DNA of 64,000 nucleotides. It comes from Anopheles merus (Eukaryota; Arthropoda; Insecta; Diptera; Culicidae). A program made the translations under genes and the position numbers. Numbering within the stretch: position 1 is the stretch's first letter; each line of letters begins with the position of its first letter. Shown here one piece after another: positions 20,101 to 33,505 of the stretch. The stretch lies in NCBI RefSeq assembly GCF_017562075.2, contig NC_054081.1, positions 3,528,739 to 3,592,738 on the forward strand, in the 5' to 3' direction. The notes under the pieces are model-generated. The model was given only the letters and a program-made list of their open reading frames with translations, was not told the origin of the DNA and searched no databases.

Positions 20101-23100
20101 GACAATGGTAAGTAAACTTTCGGGGAAAACAAAATAATGTAACAAAAAAATATGCAAGGCAGTATCGACTAAGAAAGTCCGCACACACACACAGCTACAC
20201 CAAGCAAAACTTTGCAGCTGCATAACGTCTACCGAAAGATGAAGACGGTAGTTTCCACGCTCACCTCACCCGGTGCCGTTATTAGTCAACACCTTTCCGC
20301 CATCCATCGGTGCGGTTGTTTGCGCTCGCCCGTTCGTGAGCTGTGTGTGTGTACCATATGCAGAACAAAAGAACCGTTATCAGTCGCAGCGGGCGACAAA
20401 TGAGGGCGATCAGCGCGAAAGGCGGAAGACACGGGAGCGAACGAGCTGGACGCGCGAACACGTTGCTCGCCAAAACGGCTCCGGCCCCCAAGAAGATGCC
20501 GGCGAACCGGGGGTCGGGCCGGCTCGAAAGAAAGGCTGCGGCATTAGCTGCACGTCTTAACTTAACTCCCTTCCCCCCTTCCCCTGGAATGGAGGTCCGA
20601 TGGAGGCTGACGGTAATGTCAATTCCACGAGCGGCCCGAGCGCAGGCACACCGTCTCGCAGGTCCTGAATATTCCATAAGTTTTATACGGTACTATAAAC
20701 GACCCGCTTAACTTGTCAGCTTCCGAGCTGCCGTGGTGGATGGGGCAGTGGGCTGGCAGGTCGATAGGTTTACCTTTTTTTTTTTTTTCGACGGGGCACG
20801 GTCGGTTCTTATCGTTTGAGCGGCCGTGTTTTGTCGCCTCGCTCTCGCTGATTACGCTGCCGGGGCTGGCGCGCGCTCGAAGCAAGCAACCGCCGGAGCT
20901 GCTGGTGGGGTGGGCGAGGAAACTAGTGAAACCATCGCCGGCAAAAGCCTGCCGCGCGCACACACAGCGAGCGAGCAGCACTGCAGCAGCAGCAGCAGCA
21001 GCACTGCACTGTCGCAAGAAATAATGTGCCGTAAACGTGTATTTTCAAAACCATAAATAAGTTCTAACGAGCCACCTGGGACTCGTAAGCGTCTTTGGAA
21101 TTATTATTATTTTTATCACCCCCTGGGTTGTGAGTGTATGTGTGGGGGGAGGGGGAGAGAGGGTTTCTTTTTGCTACTGCTGCTTTAGTGTGGGCGGCCG
21201 ACAGGCGGAGGAACCGTGTGAGCATTTTTATTAGAGGGCACCAGCTCCAGCGCGGCAATCTGCTCCGGCGTCCCGAACCATCGTTCGGTATCGTCATCAT
21301 TCTTTCCCGAGGCTGCCCCAGTGCTGCCTGCCAGCAAACGCCCGGACGCGAGCTTGTTACGCTAATGTCAAATTCATAAGCCTACAGCGGGCAGTGGAAA
21401 GCGGGCGGGTATAATCATGATTGCCCGTCCCGGTTCGGCTTTGCTGCCCCGGGGGTTACGTGATGTAGCGCAACCCGGGGCTGGCAGCACTGCCTACTCA
21501 ATAATTCCCACCAACCTTGCTACCTTGCCCAGGTTGCCTGATGCTTCGATCGGTGGCCACATTTGCACTGTGAATTAAACTAAAAAAGCACAGGCAGCAG
21601 TGGACACCATTAAGTCCACACGCACACTGCGTCCGCTGTCATCGATGGGGGACCGTTGTCAGTTTGAGTGTTGTTTTTTTTTTTGGCACAATTTTGCATC
21701 CTTCAATTTGGAGCTTCAAAAACCCTGCGAAAACTTCACTCCGCGAGGGCCATTTTGTTCTTCTTCCTGCTGGTCGTTCCTGGTTGTGCTGCTGCTTGCT
21801 CGGCGCCTTCCCAAACAATTTTGTGGCCCCGAAAATCCGCGGCTAATCTGCATGTCGCCGGGAGATTGTGCCGAAAAGCCATTAAGCGTTTTGTTTATTT
21901 CATTATGAACGATCCTTGCCGGCTCGTGCCTGCGTCGTGCCGCTCTCTTCGGAAGGCGTTGGGTGTGTTTTTCAATTGTGTGTGTGTGTATTGCTCCTGT
22001 GTCTTTACATTATGGCGACGACAAATCACAACTCAACGGTGGAACCAGCAGCAAGCGACAAACAGTCGAATAAAAACAAAACAACGAAAAAAAACCTCAC
22101 GCAAAACCGACACTGCTTTGCCGAAAACGAGCTGCTTGGGATGGGATGAGGACCGCGGGAGGAGCTCAAAAGAGAAGCCATAACACACAAATGATGTTCT
22201 CACTCAGTTTTCGGAGATTAAACACACATTATTTAGTCATCATGGTGTGTTTTTGCTGTTTGTACACGTCGACGCCGACCAAACAAATCACTCCTGGCGG
22301 GCCGCTCCGTTTTTGGTACCCGAACGCCCCGAAGGATTTGGGAGGGAGGTTTGGGGCTACTAGATTGCCTGCTAGGCGAGCCGCGAGTTTTATGACGAAT
22401 GTTTTTTTTTTTGCTGTCGTTGGTTGGTTCGTTGTGTTTAAAACAAAAGCGGAAAGATTCGCACAAGTTCACGGAAGCCGAGAGAAAGAAGTCCTATTTT
22501 CGACCTTGCTCACTAACACACGCACACACACACACACACACACACACGCTCAAAATGGGTAGCAGATGGCTTGGGGTTTTGAGGCGTTTGTCCCCGGGGT
22601 GGGAGAATAATTCGCGTTTTTTGTTTGCGAGCGCCACCATTCGAACGCCTTTTGCTGTGCGCTGTTGTTTTCGTTTGCGACTGGCGCGGTGTGGTGTAAT
22701 TTTTGCCAAGCTCCATACCCACCGGGCGCTCCATGGGTGGTGGGATATGGGCGTACCTTCTTCCTCATTTGGAATTCCTCCAAAAAAAAAAAAGGGAGAA
22801 TTGCAGAGAAAGAGAGAGAAAAAAGGAAAAAAGCAAAATCCCGGCGTGCGAAAATACTTTTCCACTTTTGCCTTATCATCGGGCGGGCTAATGTTTTAGG
22901 AACAATCAATCATTTTTGTGTGTGAAGAATCGTACGACAACCCGCGTGAAGAAGGGAGTAGCACCGTGCGATGGGTGGGGAGTTTTTTTTCCCTCGGGTG
23001 TGGTTTTTTTTTGGTTGTTGTTGGCCTCGGGAAACTTGCCACGGTGCGCAAAAAGTATGGTAATTTTTGTAGGACGATTTTCCGAAATTGAAATACTACA

Positions 23101-24000
23101 AACGACAAAGATTAGTATGATGCATCGCTCGATGTAGCTATCAGTGTAAAACTGATGGTGCGTTTTTGTTATCGAGTGGTTTGAAATAATCAACGGAGTT
23201 GACATTTTTATACAGAAGATAACATTTTTATCGTCAGATGTTGTTTCATTAATTCAAGAGATTAAAATAACGATTTTAATTAACATAATGGTACAAAACG
23301 AATTGTAATTAGCAATTTAGAAGAAATCTACGTCTGAATACGTACATTTGCTACCACCAGGATCAGGATTTTGTTTAGGAGCAAGAACAGGATTAGATTT
23401 AGAGGCAGCTTCATCGGAGTAACATATCCGGGGCAGATGTAGACACAACTCTTAGGTGTATCGACTTAATCAAGCATTCAATGGAGCAAATAAATCATTC
23501 GAGTTACAATTTCAGGTTCCGTCCATAGAAAACGAAACACCAAAAAATGAGAATAATTGACCTCAACGCCTACTCGGGGTAACAAAATGTCCACATCTAC
23601 TCAATCCACCGTAATGCTTGATTATCTTCCATCTGTGTGCGTAACGTTACGTAATTTATGGACTGCTGTCAATCGTGAATATACTTTGGGGTTGCGATAC
23701 CATATCAAGAAAATTGATTTTGTTTAATTTGTTGAGCTGTGATTTTTTTTCAATTTTGATTAATTCATTTTTTTGTGTAATTCTTCCCCAATGCTCAAAG
23801 CCTGTTTTCAATGTTATGGAAATTGAGTTAGGTTTGATGGTGACATAATTGCGTTCACCTATTTCCTCACGCTCTTTTGAGAACCACTCTCTTTAAATGC
23901 CCACTTTATTAGCTGATTCGTCCCAAGGAAGCCGTCGTTTGTGGGCGTCCGGGTGGGCTAAAATTGCCATTTAAATAGCTTCATGATTTGCTCGCTAGTC
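20101..24000. other. Non-coding stretch with microsatellites
   Basis: Holds poly-T near 20776-20788, (GCA)n near 20981-21003, (CA)n at 22516-22547 and poly-A or poly-T runs near 22390, 22782 and 22984. 23140-23900 is AT-rich with nothing recognised. Open frames on both strands are short and not protein-like. Confidence 0.5.
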
Positions 24001-25967
24001 TAGCCGGCACCTTGCTTTCCGGCTTCTTTTCCCCCTGTGCAACACCGTTGCAGCGATTTGCCTGGTTTTCGCCGCTGAGCTCTATGCGGAATCAGCTATT
24101 TATCCGGATGATCCGAGCAAAGCAATCCGAAGCTGCGGAGCTGCATTCTCTCAAATGCGATTGCGAATCTTTTCGTTTGATTTCAACCAACCAAGCACGT
24201 GGCTGTGTGTGTGTGTTTGAAGAGAAAAAAAGAACATAGAGAAGCAAGGGCAACAATCATGCTCAGGTATTGTTTACTCGATCCCTGTGTGTCTCTCGGC
24301 CGTGCTTGCCGGTCCAACCGGGTCCGTGGCTGTGCAGCGAAGCGATTCAACCCGGCGGTGCTTTCGGTCCTTCGAACCGGATCATTCCGCCACGGCGAGC
24401 GCTAGACGAGAGCTATTCTTGGAATTTATCGAAGCAAAACAGTGAAACAAAATCACCCACAACGCGCGGTGCAAACAGTGCTGTGGCTCGGCTGCCGAGT
24501 GTGTCTGTGTCGCGTTTTCTTTTCTACAGTGTGGGTGTGTGTTTGTGTGTGTGTGTGTATGGTGTTCGAAATTGCCAACAAACGGCACTAATGAGGATGG
24601 CTGTAATGATGATGATAAAGACGAAATCGACGGCACGTTATTATCGTGCGTGTGTTTAGAGCGTCCGGCGTTCTCGCTCCGACCGTCTTTCGTGGTGGGC
24701 GAAGACGTCTAGAAGACTGGTAGGCTGGTGGGATGTTTGTTTCGGACAGGTGATTTCCCCGATCCGCTGCCGTTGCCCATCGCCTATTGACGAACAACAT
24801 TCTGCAACCAGACACACATACCCACACACACACACACACACAAACAGGCATTAAATATTTCCGCCCAGGGAAAGGCAAACATTGGTCGATACCGTTTGCT
24901 TACCTAGTTGCCCCTAACCTGCAGGACTGACCCGCTTCTCTCCTATGTTGCTGTGTGTATGTGTACCTTGCTAGTGTCTTCTCTTCACTGCAGCAAAAAG
25001 ACATCTTTCCAGGGCCGGTGTGTGTCTGTGTGTTGGGGCGTGGTTTTTGTTTGGTCGAGCAAAACAGGCATTAAATTTAATCTGATGAACATGTATTATT
25101 TTAATTGATTTCTGTAATGCCAACCGGAGCCAGCGCATGGGTTGCAACTTTTCCTTGCCCACACCCTCCCACATATGTGCTGGGCGGTTGACAGTTCGCC
25201 TTGCACACAGCCACAGACGCACAGGCACATAGCCAGAGCCGGTTCGATGTAATTAGGTTTGAACTTTCTAATGAACCTTTTCTGCCGGCGCTTGCAGGCC
25301 GCCCGTTTGGGAGGGTGCTGGAGGCAGCAAAAAGGCAGTGCACAAACACGGGTGGCCTGCCGGCGCGGCGAGATTATTGCTGCAGCAAAAGTACTGGCCC
25401 AACCGACCCACTCGTGCACGTGAGTGGGTAGATAATTTTCAAACAATTTTACGCTGCACTGGCACTGGTGCGAGCAAAACGGTTTACCAATCCATTTTAC
25501 CGAATGCAATGATGAGCCGATGGGTGGTGGTGCTGGTGGCGGTACGCTTTGTTGTAACCACACCAGCATCCTTTCGCTCGGTGCTTCGATTTCGAGTGCC
25601 TGCGATGCATTACACAGAGTGCACGTGTTTTGGGGGGGGGGGGGGGGGGGTGTGAAGGAGGAGGAGTGACGAAGAATGTTCAAACACAGAGCCGGGCATC
25701 ACGTTTGATTGTGGCTGACGGGCCACCTACAGCCGCCGTACGATGGACGCGTGGGCCGTTTTTTTTTTTTTGGAACTTGGGCAAGCTGACGGAACTTTGG
25801 GAACTCACTCACGCATGTTGCATGCTGGCTGGTTGGCGCATTCGGGGCGAACTACGGCACTGGAACGTTCCGCACGGAAGCATTGCGTCGGGTTTGATTG
25901 ATGCGGCAGGCTTGGGATAGAAGTTGAGAGAAACGGTTGAAAGTGAAGTCAAAAGGAAGTAGTTGGT

Positions 25968-25998
<31 letters not shown>

Positions 25999-26130
25999 CC
26001 TGCTGTTGAAAAGGGCATTTGTTCTCTGCTTAACTAGAATGCGTTTCGTGGAGAACGTTATTGCACAATTTGTTGCCCTGGCAGATCAAACATTAAAAGA
26101 CTAATCGTGTCGATGGTTATCGTTGAAGGA
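24001..26130. other. Non-coding stretch with microsatellites and homopolymers
   Basis: GT runs near 24530-24560 and CA near 24815-24842, poly-G at 25632-25650, poly-T near 25759-25771 and a GCT run near 25971-25998. No gene is supported. Confidence 0.5.
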
Positions 26131-26375
26131 TTCGAGTAGTATTCGAGCAGTTTTAAAAAAGCTTTATTCGTTTATTTTGATGAGGAAAATGATATTCACG
26201 TAAATTCTTAACAAAACTCTCGCAGTATGCTACATTAAAACATTTTTCGAGTAGTTTTCGAGCAGTTTTTTATACCAGCATTAGAAGAGTCTAACAGCAC
26301 TTACATAAATTCTTACCAAAACCCCCGCAGTATACTACATTGAAACAGTGTTCGAGCAGTTTTCGAGCAGTTTAT
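26131..26375. repeat. Imperfect tandem repeat, about 105-115 bp unit, with TTCGAGCAG heads
   Basis: TTCGAGTAGTNTTCGAGCAG-type heads occur at 26131, 26246 and 26351. Between them, CTTAACAAAACTCTCGCAGT (26208-26227) and the related ACCAAAACCCCCGCAGT show that the spacers are also repeated. Two full units and a third head. No protein frame. Confidence 0.75.
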
Positions 26376-26399
26376 TTACGGTTGTATTTTGTTGTCACG

Positions 26400-29300
26400 A
26401 GAATAATGACATCCTTATACACTGCTGACAAAGCTAAGTCAAGGGTCAAACGACACACTGCGGTATTGAATGTAGGTGTGTGGCATCATGGATAACGAAT
26501 CCTTCGTGAAATTTGATTACAGGACGCTTGCGGTGGACAATTTTGTGTACTATAAATTCAGTAAAAACGCAATGGTTTGTTGCCAGCTACTTGTGAGTGT
26601 TTCATGTGGTCAGTTCTATTTGTGACAATCAGTCTAATGATAACGTGGGTATACGTTTGGGAATGGTTGCAGCTGCTCCGCATGGTTCAAAATCATCATG
26701 AAGCAGCTCAGTGTATTAAGAGAGAAAGAGAGAGAATTAAGACACAGTATACAGGTCAATCGTATCCAAGCCGCACCCTTAGGAGATTAAGGGCACTACA
26801 TCTAGGGCTCTCTTCAAGACATATTAGGGGAAAGCAGACAACTTTAAAACTTTCGAAAAACACTGGACAACGATATGAAACATTGTGGATAACAGTCAGT
26901 GCTGTCGTTTGAAAGTCCTCTATTTGAAGTATTGTAAAATACATGTAAGAAACATGGAAGAGGAGTCGACAAAGTCATGTTCAAAAGGACAAATGCCGTC
27001 GAGTCGAAATAATCGTGGTGTGGTAAATCTCAACCACCTTCTCGGTCGACAATGGACGGCACAGGCTCTTCAAGAGTGCAGGATCCGCTAGTGGTTTGAA
27101 ATTAATATTAAATCTGTCCATCGCGGCACCGCCGAAGCAGCGAATCGGGAAGGGAAGGGCTCAAAACCGCCAACTGCACGAATCGGTTTCACCCTCACTG
27201 CTCGCACTGTCTGTCTCTGGAGCGCCTCTGAGCGTGTGTATGTGCACGTTTGAGTAGAGCAATAAATTTCTGTACCAATTTCCCGACACTTTTCTTCTCC
27301 TCCACCACCACCACCACCACCATCACCACAAAATGGTACGTGGCGCGATGATAGAGATTGATCGGAATCAATGGCACCGCACGCACACTCACACATTCAG
27401 TGCATTTTGCACTCGGTTTCGGTTTGCTACACACGCAAGGGTCGGCGGTCGTGCGGTGCGTGATGATGATGGGTGGTGAGTGTGAGTATCGATTATAGCA
27501 TACACACACACACACATACGCTCTAAAAAAACACAGACTCGACCGATGAAGTGTAGTGTGGTACGTGCGACGACCCCATTCGCCACAGGTACGTACGAAT
27601 TGGCGGGGCAGTGTCGATAAAAAATGCACGCGTGTTTCTCGTCCGAATCAACACTTTTGCGCCAAGTTATCATCGGCTGTATGATGATAACCCTGTGGGT
27701 GCGTGTGTGTGTGTGTGTGCTCTTTTTTTGCTTTTGCCTCTCCCACCCTCTTTCCTGCTCGCTTTGCCCACCCTTTTACTATGATGTGTCGATTTGCCAC
27801 ACAAACCACGGGCGAAATGGTAAGGTGTACGCCCGCCCGCCGGGTGCAGACCGTTGGTGGAAAATTGGTTGAAATCAGCAATTTTTGTTGTGGTCACCGA
27901 TCGGGGGCAGCAGTGGGCGAGTAGGGGGGGGGGGAGGGGTCGGGCAGACCTGCTATGCTTAGCACCGCATAATCATCAGGGCCCGCTGTTGCTGGGTCGT
28001 TTCGGAAAACCGTTTGTGCATGCAATTTTCAGCCCCTTGCAAAACTCACAACCCCCCCCTCCCCGTCTTTTTCAGCACCGTTTCCGCACCTGCACGATGG
28101 AGCGAGCGGGACGGGCACTGTTGTGGTGGTTTTGTGATTTTTACTCCGATGCTGAGCCCCACCGCCGCTCGGGCTCGGGTTCGATCAACCGACCTGTTTT
28201 GCGGTGTCGGTGCGGCCGCTCGCTCGCAACCAGCCGGCCCTGGCAATGATTGAAATGGGCGCACCTCGAGTGCGAGGGCCCATCCGCTTTATCGGTCGTG
28301 TTACTGAGCTGCGAGCGCGTTCCAACGCGTTCCCGCCACTTGCGTATCTGGACGGGATGGGAAGTGCATTGCAAACGTGCGCAGCCCGCGCGAAAAGGTC
28401 AAAATTGGCGGAAGCTTGATATTGAAGTGTTGGAAATATTTTAATAAAGAGTTTTATTACATAAAGGTTTTTTTTGTTGCTGTCTGGCTTTGGTAGGTGA
28501 AAACGTGTTGACAAAGGGCAGCTTCGGGGCTGCTAACTTTAATCTTCCTGGGCGCGGTAGGTTTATTAGGTTTAAATTAAAAATTCACGTTAACGCATCA
28601 ACGAAATTAAAGCTTTTTTTAAATACGGCACAGCATTGCAATCAATCGTTATCGGTCATTGCCCCAAGGTTGCCCAATAGGATGATAAAGCAGCGTTTTA
28701 ATAGTTGCCATTAAAATAGTATATTAATTCTTAGAGTTCAGTGTGCTTCGGTAAAGTATTTTGCATATCCAGCAAGTTATTCCCACAATTTTGAAATTTG
28801 TCTAAAAAATCACTTATATAAAGAGGTGGAGCTTATCATCATCATCATTTCATAAACATCTTATATACTTTATACGTTATTTTTTAGGCCCAGAAAGGGA
28901 TAAAATGTTTTTAAATGTAATTTTACGTAAAGCTTTTCTGACAAAAATATAAACACGATATAAATTAGCTAAGGTTATTTAATTCCAATAAACGTTGCTT
29001 GGTTTCAATACCCTAAATTGAGTCCTATTGTTTTAAATATGAAACTAAATCATAGTAAAAATGCTAATAAATATGTAATACTTCTGGGGGGTAAAGTTTT
29101 TTTGAGACATGTCTTATTTTTATCATTTATATTCTTTTGAAATAATAAGTACAGTTTTTTCGAACAAATTTTTGCCTCCTTTTTACGACAAGCAAAACCG
29201 CAGCCCAATTTATGGCCACAATTAGCCCGGAAGATCTCCACTGTGGCCGGCTCGTGAGGCACCGGGCTGCTCCATTGCTCCACCAGCGCTTGTCCCGGCA

Positions 29301-30135
29301 CCGGGCGCCTCCACCGGAATGTGAAATTCGAAGCCCAGTGAAGCGTTCGCTGGACAGCCGGATGGGTCCCATTAGCAAAATCAAATCAGGACGCACAGAT
29401 CAGTCCCCGGGAGTAGAGCGACGCCAGCTCAGTGAGTCTGTGTGTGTGTGTGTGTATAATTTTCCGGCGGTTCAGCATCGAAGGCTATCGGTTACTTTAT
29501 TACCGGTGTGGCGAACCCGGTGTGCAGGCGAGCAGGTCTAATATAGCGTCCGCCTCCGCATGCCGCAGCGTCGGGCTTTAATTCAATTCATGTGGCGCAC
29601 CGGGTCGGGCGGGTGTGTGTGTGGCAAGGCAGGTGCAAATGCGTTACTTTTCATTTTTAGCTGCAAGAGTGAGCATTTTCGGGAGGGTGCGGGCAGCTCA
29701 CGAATCAGCGCCCAGCGCCCTTCCCTTTTTGCTGCAGTAACTAAATCACCCCAAAATGGCCCCCCCCCCCACCGGAAACGGTGCGCTGGGCGGGCGCGGG
29801 ACTGAAACCACACCTCTCGGACACTCGGATAATGTGTGCCGCCATAAATTCGTGCACATTAACTGCAAATACCCCACCGGGTGCACCGGGCACGGTTAAT
29901 AATGCCGGCCCGAAATTGGGCCGTTGTGCCGGGCAGCGTTTGGCGCCATTTTGTGGGACATCGATCGATTGGGGCTCCGTTATTAGTCCCGCACTGGCTG
30001 CGGACACTAATTTACGGCACTGGTGGGTGGTGCGCGTTCGCAGCAACACCGTTTACCGGGGGGGGGGGGGGGAGGCGTTGCGGGCGGAAGTAGTGAACGG
30101 TGCGATTTATGCGTCGTTGACACACGTGTGCGTCA
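26400..30135. other. Non-coding stretch
   Basis: Holds a CCA run near 27300-27325 and short CA or GT runs near 27499 and 27700. There are C or G homopolymers near 27926, 29761 and 30060. A short open frame at 26577-26912 shows no recognisable domain. No gene is supported. Confidence 0.5.
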
Positions 30136-30139
30136 CGTA

Positions 30140-30157
30140 GCGCCTAAATGTATGCAA
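30140..30157 (-). promoter_or_regulatory. Su(Hw)-like motif, 17 of 18
   Basis: Plus strand GCGCCTAAATGTATGCAA, followed directly by GGCGC, so the GCGCC arm is mirrored on the far side. First member of the dense 30-43 kb field. Confidence 0.65.
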
Positions 30158-30309
30158 GGCGCTTTAAACTCATCGGGTAAGTGAGTTTACTCGTTGGAAG
30201 TATTACGGGAAAAAGTAATCGTGTCCCTTTGGACAGGCTCTAACTGAAACGAAAGCGGAATTTTATTTTATCAAAGGCAATGGCAGGGAAATTATAATCA
30301 ATTTGCACA

Positions 30310-30327
30310 CTGCATACCTTCCGGCGA
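30310..30327 (+). promoter_or_regulatory. Su(Hw)-like motif, 14 of 18
   Basis: CTGCATACCTTCCGGCGA; the core TGCATACCTT is exact and the GGC arm is kept. Confidence 0.55.
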
Positions 30328-30508
30328 TTCGATATTTCCTAATTTCCCTTTCCCTTCAGTCCCTTTTATCTGATAGAGTCTAATGTCTTGCTTGCAATGC
30401 TTCAATGACATGAGATTATGTAAAAAGTATTGATACAAATAAAAACAAGCAAAAACAATGTGAAAAAACAAGCAATTACACAAACATTTAGGCAAATACT
30501 ACCCTTAA

Positions 30509-30526
30509 GCGCCTGAATATATGCAA
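30509..30526 (-). promoter_or_regulatory. Su(Hw)-like motif, 15 of 18
   Basis: Plus strand GCGCCTGAATATATGCAA. Its downstream flank (GGCACGTTTTAAATTAAAA) resembles that of the site at 38112 (GCACGTTTTGAATAAAA), so these two sites share ancestry beyond the motif. Confidence 0.55.
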
Positions 30527-30679
30527 TTGGGTATTTTCGGTAAGACAAGACGGCACGTTTTAAATTAAAAAAAGGTTATTTATCAACAATTAGTGACATT
30601 TTCCCATTTTTGTACATGTCAAGCCATAGTAGGTACTTCGCTTCGTACTGCTAGTGACGCATGTTGATTGCCAAAAGCT

Positions 30680-32420
30680 ATTTTAACCCATGTTCACGTA
30701 TTTAAATAATTTAATTCCTTTTTTATACTTTATTTTCTACGAAGGAAAAAGATTCTGCTCTGCTTTCAAAACTGCTCTCCACCCAAATCAGCACTCCATA
30801 GAGCAAATCGCGTTAGAAATGAATTCCCTGCCTAACAAGCTACAAGACATATTTACGTTCGTCTCAGCCTTACGCGCACAAGCCTCCCTCCCCCCCCCTT
30901 CCCCCGAAAAGTTCACCCCGAAAGCTGCCAACATAAATTCGCAACAAGAAAGATCACCACAACAAAGCACTTTCGTGTCGGTCGCTTAGCTATCCGCTGC
31001 CCGGAACGCCCTGCTCGCCGCTCACTATCCGCTTTTCGGCGAAAATTTGCACCAACTTTGCTCATTCGAATCGTGTTTTTCGCCGAGTGATTGATTCAGT
31101 AATTAAAACATCCAAATTAAGCCTCGATGGCACTGCTGCGGCTGCTGCTGTGTGAGAGCACCGTCGATGCTGCAGTCGTGCCATGGACGAACTTTTGCCA
31201 GCGAGATAGAGCGATGAACTTAATTTGGCAAGAAACACTTTCTCCTCGCCTCGCCCGCACCGAGCCAAAGTGTGCTCAGTGCGAGTATAATAAGCAGTAG
31301 AAAGTTTGTGTGTGTGTGTGTGTGTTTCTCCTTGTTCCTTGAAATTGGTGGCATCATCTCTAGTAGGATGGATGGAACTCATCCCGCTGAAGCGAGAAAC
31401 GGAACCGTGGAAGAGTTTTTTTTAAGTTGCCCGTGCGGCTGTAACGCTTTCTTAGAAACCCCATTTCTAAAACGGCCTTCCATCGCCATTGCCGATGCCC
31501 GCGTTTGGCCGCGCAGTTCGTTCCGTAAAACGGGCAGGGGGGTCGTGAGGTGGGAATTAAAATTCACACGACCGCTCGCCGAAAGCACTTTTCACAAGCG
31601 TTTAATTTTTAAAATGGCAAAAGCGAAAACGATTCACCCCATGCACTGCCACCAAAAAACCAAATGAACCGCACCGAAACCATGGCACGGCGGTACGTTT
31701 ATTTGCCTATGTTTTTAACCAGTCCCCCCTCCCTGCCTGCCTCCCTGGACTTGCCGGTCCGCCGGCGCAGAACACAAAAGTAGGGCCACAAACAAGCAAA
31801 AAGCTGCCGGTGTAGCTGGTTTGACTACATTTGGCTCCCGGTACAGCCGCAAAAACTTTCCCTTAACCCCCGTGCTCTTGCTCCCGTCCCTGCACTGCTA
31901 CCCGCCTCCATGCTCTATCGCTCCTAAGGCCAGCATTTCGATTGTTGCTCCAAAATGTGCCCAAACGACAATAATGTGCGCCCGACTCTCGCTGCTGGTT
32001 GTGCGTCTTGCTCATCTGTGTACTATCTTGCTTGCCTTATTTTCGTAGCGAGCCTCATTTTGTGCGCCCGGCTCAGTCGCTGTTTGGGCTCTTCATTCCT
32101 TGGTTTTTTTTTGTAGGCCTTTTTTCACTGTGGGAATCCAGTGGACATATTTGCCATGGCAAGAATATTTATTTGATTAGGAAACTCTATCATCATGATA
32201 ATCAAAATACTGCTTAAACACTAGTTTTAATCTATTTCACTTAAAAATCGGTTTAACTAAACACATCTGCTTGACCGAGCTCACTGGATGTACTCAAATT
32301 GACAATTGTTTTAAAATGCAAAATTGCTCAAAAGGTGAGAAATGTCGCAAAATGAGTTCAGTTTGTGTGCAACAAAAAAAAAGATATGAAACATAAAAAA
32401 ACTAAAAAAATAGTGTTATA
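30680..32420. other. Non-coding stretch
   Basis: GT run at about 31308-31325, C runs near 30890 and short T runs. No gene is supported. Confidence 0.5.
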
Positions 32421-32428
32421 CAATCTTG

Positions 32429-32446
32429 TTGCATAACTTCAGGCGC
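32429..32446 (+). promoter_or_regulatory. Su(Hw)-like motif, 16 of 18
   Basis: TTGCATAACTTCAGGCGC; both arms are intact. Confidence 0.58.
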
Positions 32447-32582
32447 TTCGAGAAAGTGACGAGGAGTGCAAAGGCATGTACCACCTAGCAGAAGAGGAAA
32501 TCGTTCTGTTGTATCTAAAGAATAGTTGAACTTTGTTTACTAACCTGTTCAAGTGTATGTGTTATTGTGATTAACAATTGTT

Positions 32583-32600
32583 GCGCCTAAATTCATACTA
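32583..32600 (-). promoter_or_regulatory. Degenerate Su(Hw)-like motif, 13 of 18
   Basis: Plus strand GCGCCTAAATTCATACTA; the GCGCCTAAA arm is exact and the core is damaged. Confidence 0.3.
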
Positions 32601-32747
32601 TAGCCTAAATTGCTTGCTGGCTTAAAATAGATGTTGGCTTATAGCGATATATGTCGTTAGTAGGGAATGTTTAATGGTCAAACATTGATTCCAGATCATT
32701 TTCTGATCAGATTAGTAAAATTGTCGATTTCAGTATAGCACTAAAAA

Positions 32748-32765
32748 ATGCATACCTTTAGGCGT
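32748..32765 (+). promoter_or_regulatory. Su(Hw)-like motif, 16 of 18
   Basis: ATGCATACCTTTAGGCGT; an exact 16-base centre. Confidence 0.65.
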
Positions 32766-32827
32766 CTGATGGAAGGTTTTATATTATGAAGGAATATACG
32801 ATCAGCACTACTATTATTTTAAGATTT

Positions 32828-32845
32828 TTGCATACATTTCGGCGC
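32828..32845 (+). promoter_or_regulatory. Su(Hw)-like motif, 16 of 18, next to a MITE
   Basis: TTGCATACATTTCGGCGC, 16 bp before the terminal repeat of the MITE at 32862. Confidence 0.62.
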
Positions 32846-32861
32846 CCAAGCACGTTCAACA

Positions 32862-33057
32862 CCCAAGTGACATTTGTTCTAAATTTTTTTTACCATAATC
32901 TGCTCGAATGTTGCTCGAGAAACCAAAATATGTGTATTTGTGTGTGATAAACCGAGTAAAAAGTGTCAAAATTTCGTTTGTACGTGCGAATGACCTTCTT
33001 CAACTGGATGAAGATGGCGAAATCTCGATTTTAGAACTCGAAAATGTCAAATCGGGT
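32862..33057. mobile_element. MITE, family 2, short copy
   Basis: Starts CCCAAGTGACATTTG and ends CTCGAAAATGTCAAATCGGG, so the ends are inverted (GACATTT against AAATGTC). 196 bp, no coding capacity. It is followed head to tail by a longer copy. Confidence 0.6.
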
Positions 33058-33059
33058 AG

Positions 33060-33505
33060 CCAAGTGACATTTGCTCGAATTTTTTCCCAAATCTGCTCGA
33101 TTAGTACTCGATACGCCTGAAATTGTGGATTTGTGTGTGATCAAGTGTGTTCAAAGTGCCAAGATTTGGTGTATTCGTAAATTAGACTATCTTCTATCAA
33201 TTGACGATGCCATCGAGCTCGTTTTACATTCGTAGCTTTAGTTTTTGTTTTTTTGAAACACAAAACAAATTTTGTGTGACGTTATTTTATGAAAAATCGA
33301 TATTATCTGAGTATAAAATGGCTGCATGACCAACTATAACTATAGGAAACATAATTTCCGAGCGAATCTAGAAGAAAGCAACGAAAAAGCCGCATCGCAG
33401 TTAATTTTAAAGGACTGGTGCAGTTTAAGGTTTAAGTTTAAGGCTCCAGTTTAAGGGAATTTGCTCGAATTCCCAATTATTCGTGCTCGAAAATGTCAAT
33501 TGGGA
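33060..33505. mobile_element. MITE, family 2, long copy A
   Basis: 446 bp, starting CCAAGTGACATTTGCTCGA and ending GCTCGAAAATGTCAATTGGG; the ends are inverted repeats. Nearly the whole element aligns with the copy at 37624-38096, including CTGCTCGATTAGTACTCGAT, GACGATGCC.TCGAGCTC and AGGAAACATAATTTCCGA. Non-coding. Internal TGCTCGA and TTCGAGC boxes are repeated. Confidence 0.75.

Noticed and set aside
33108..33125. CGCCTGAAATTGTGG inside the family 2 MITE, and its copy near 37684
   Set aside because: Resembles the GCGCC arm of the 18-mer, but the TATGCAA core is missing; not counted as a site.
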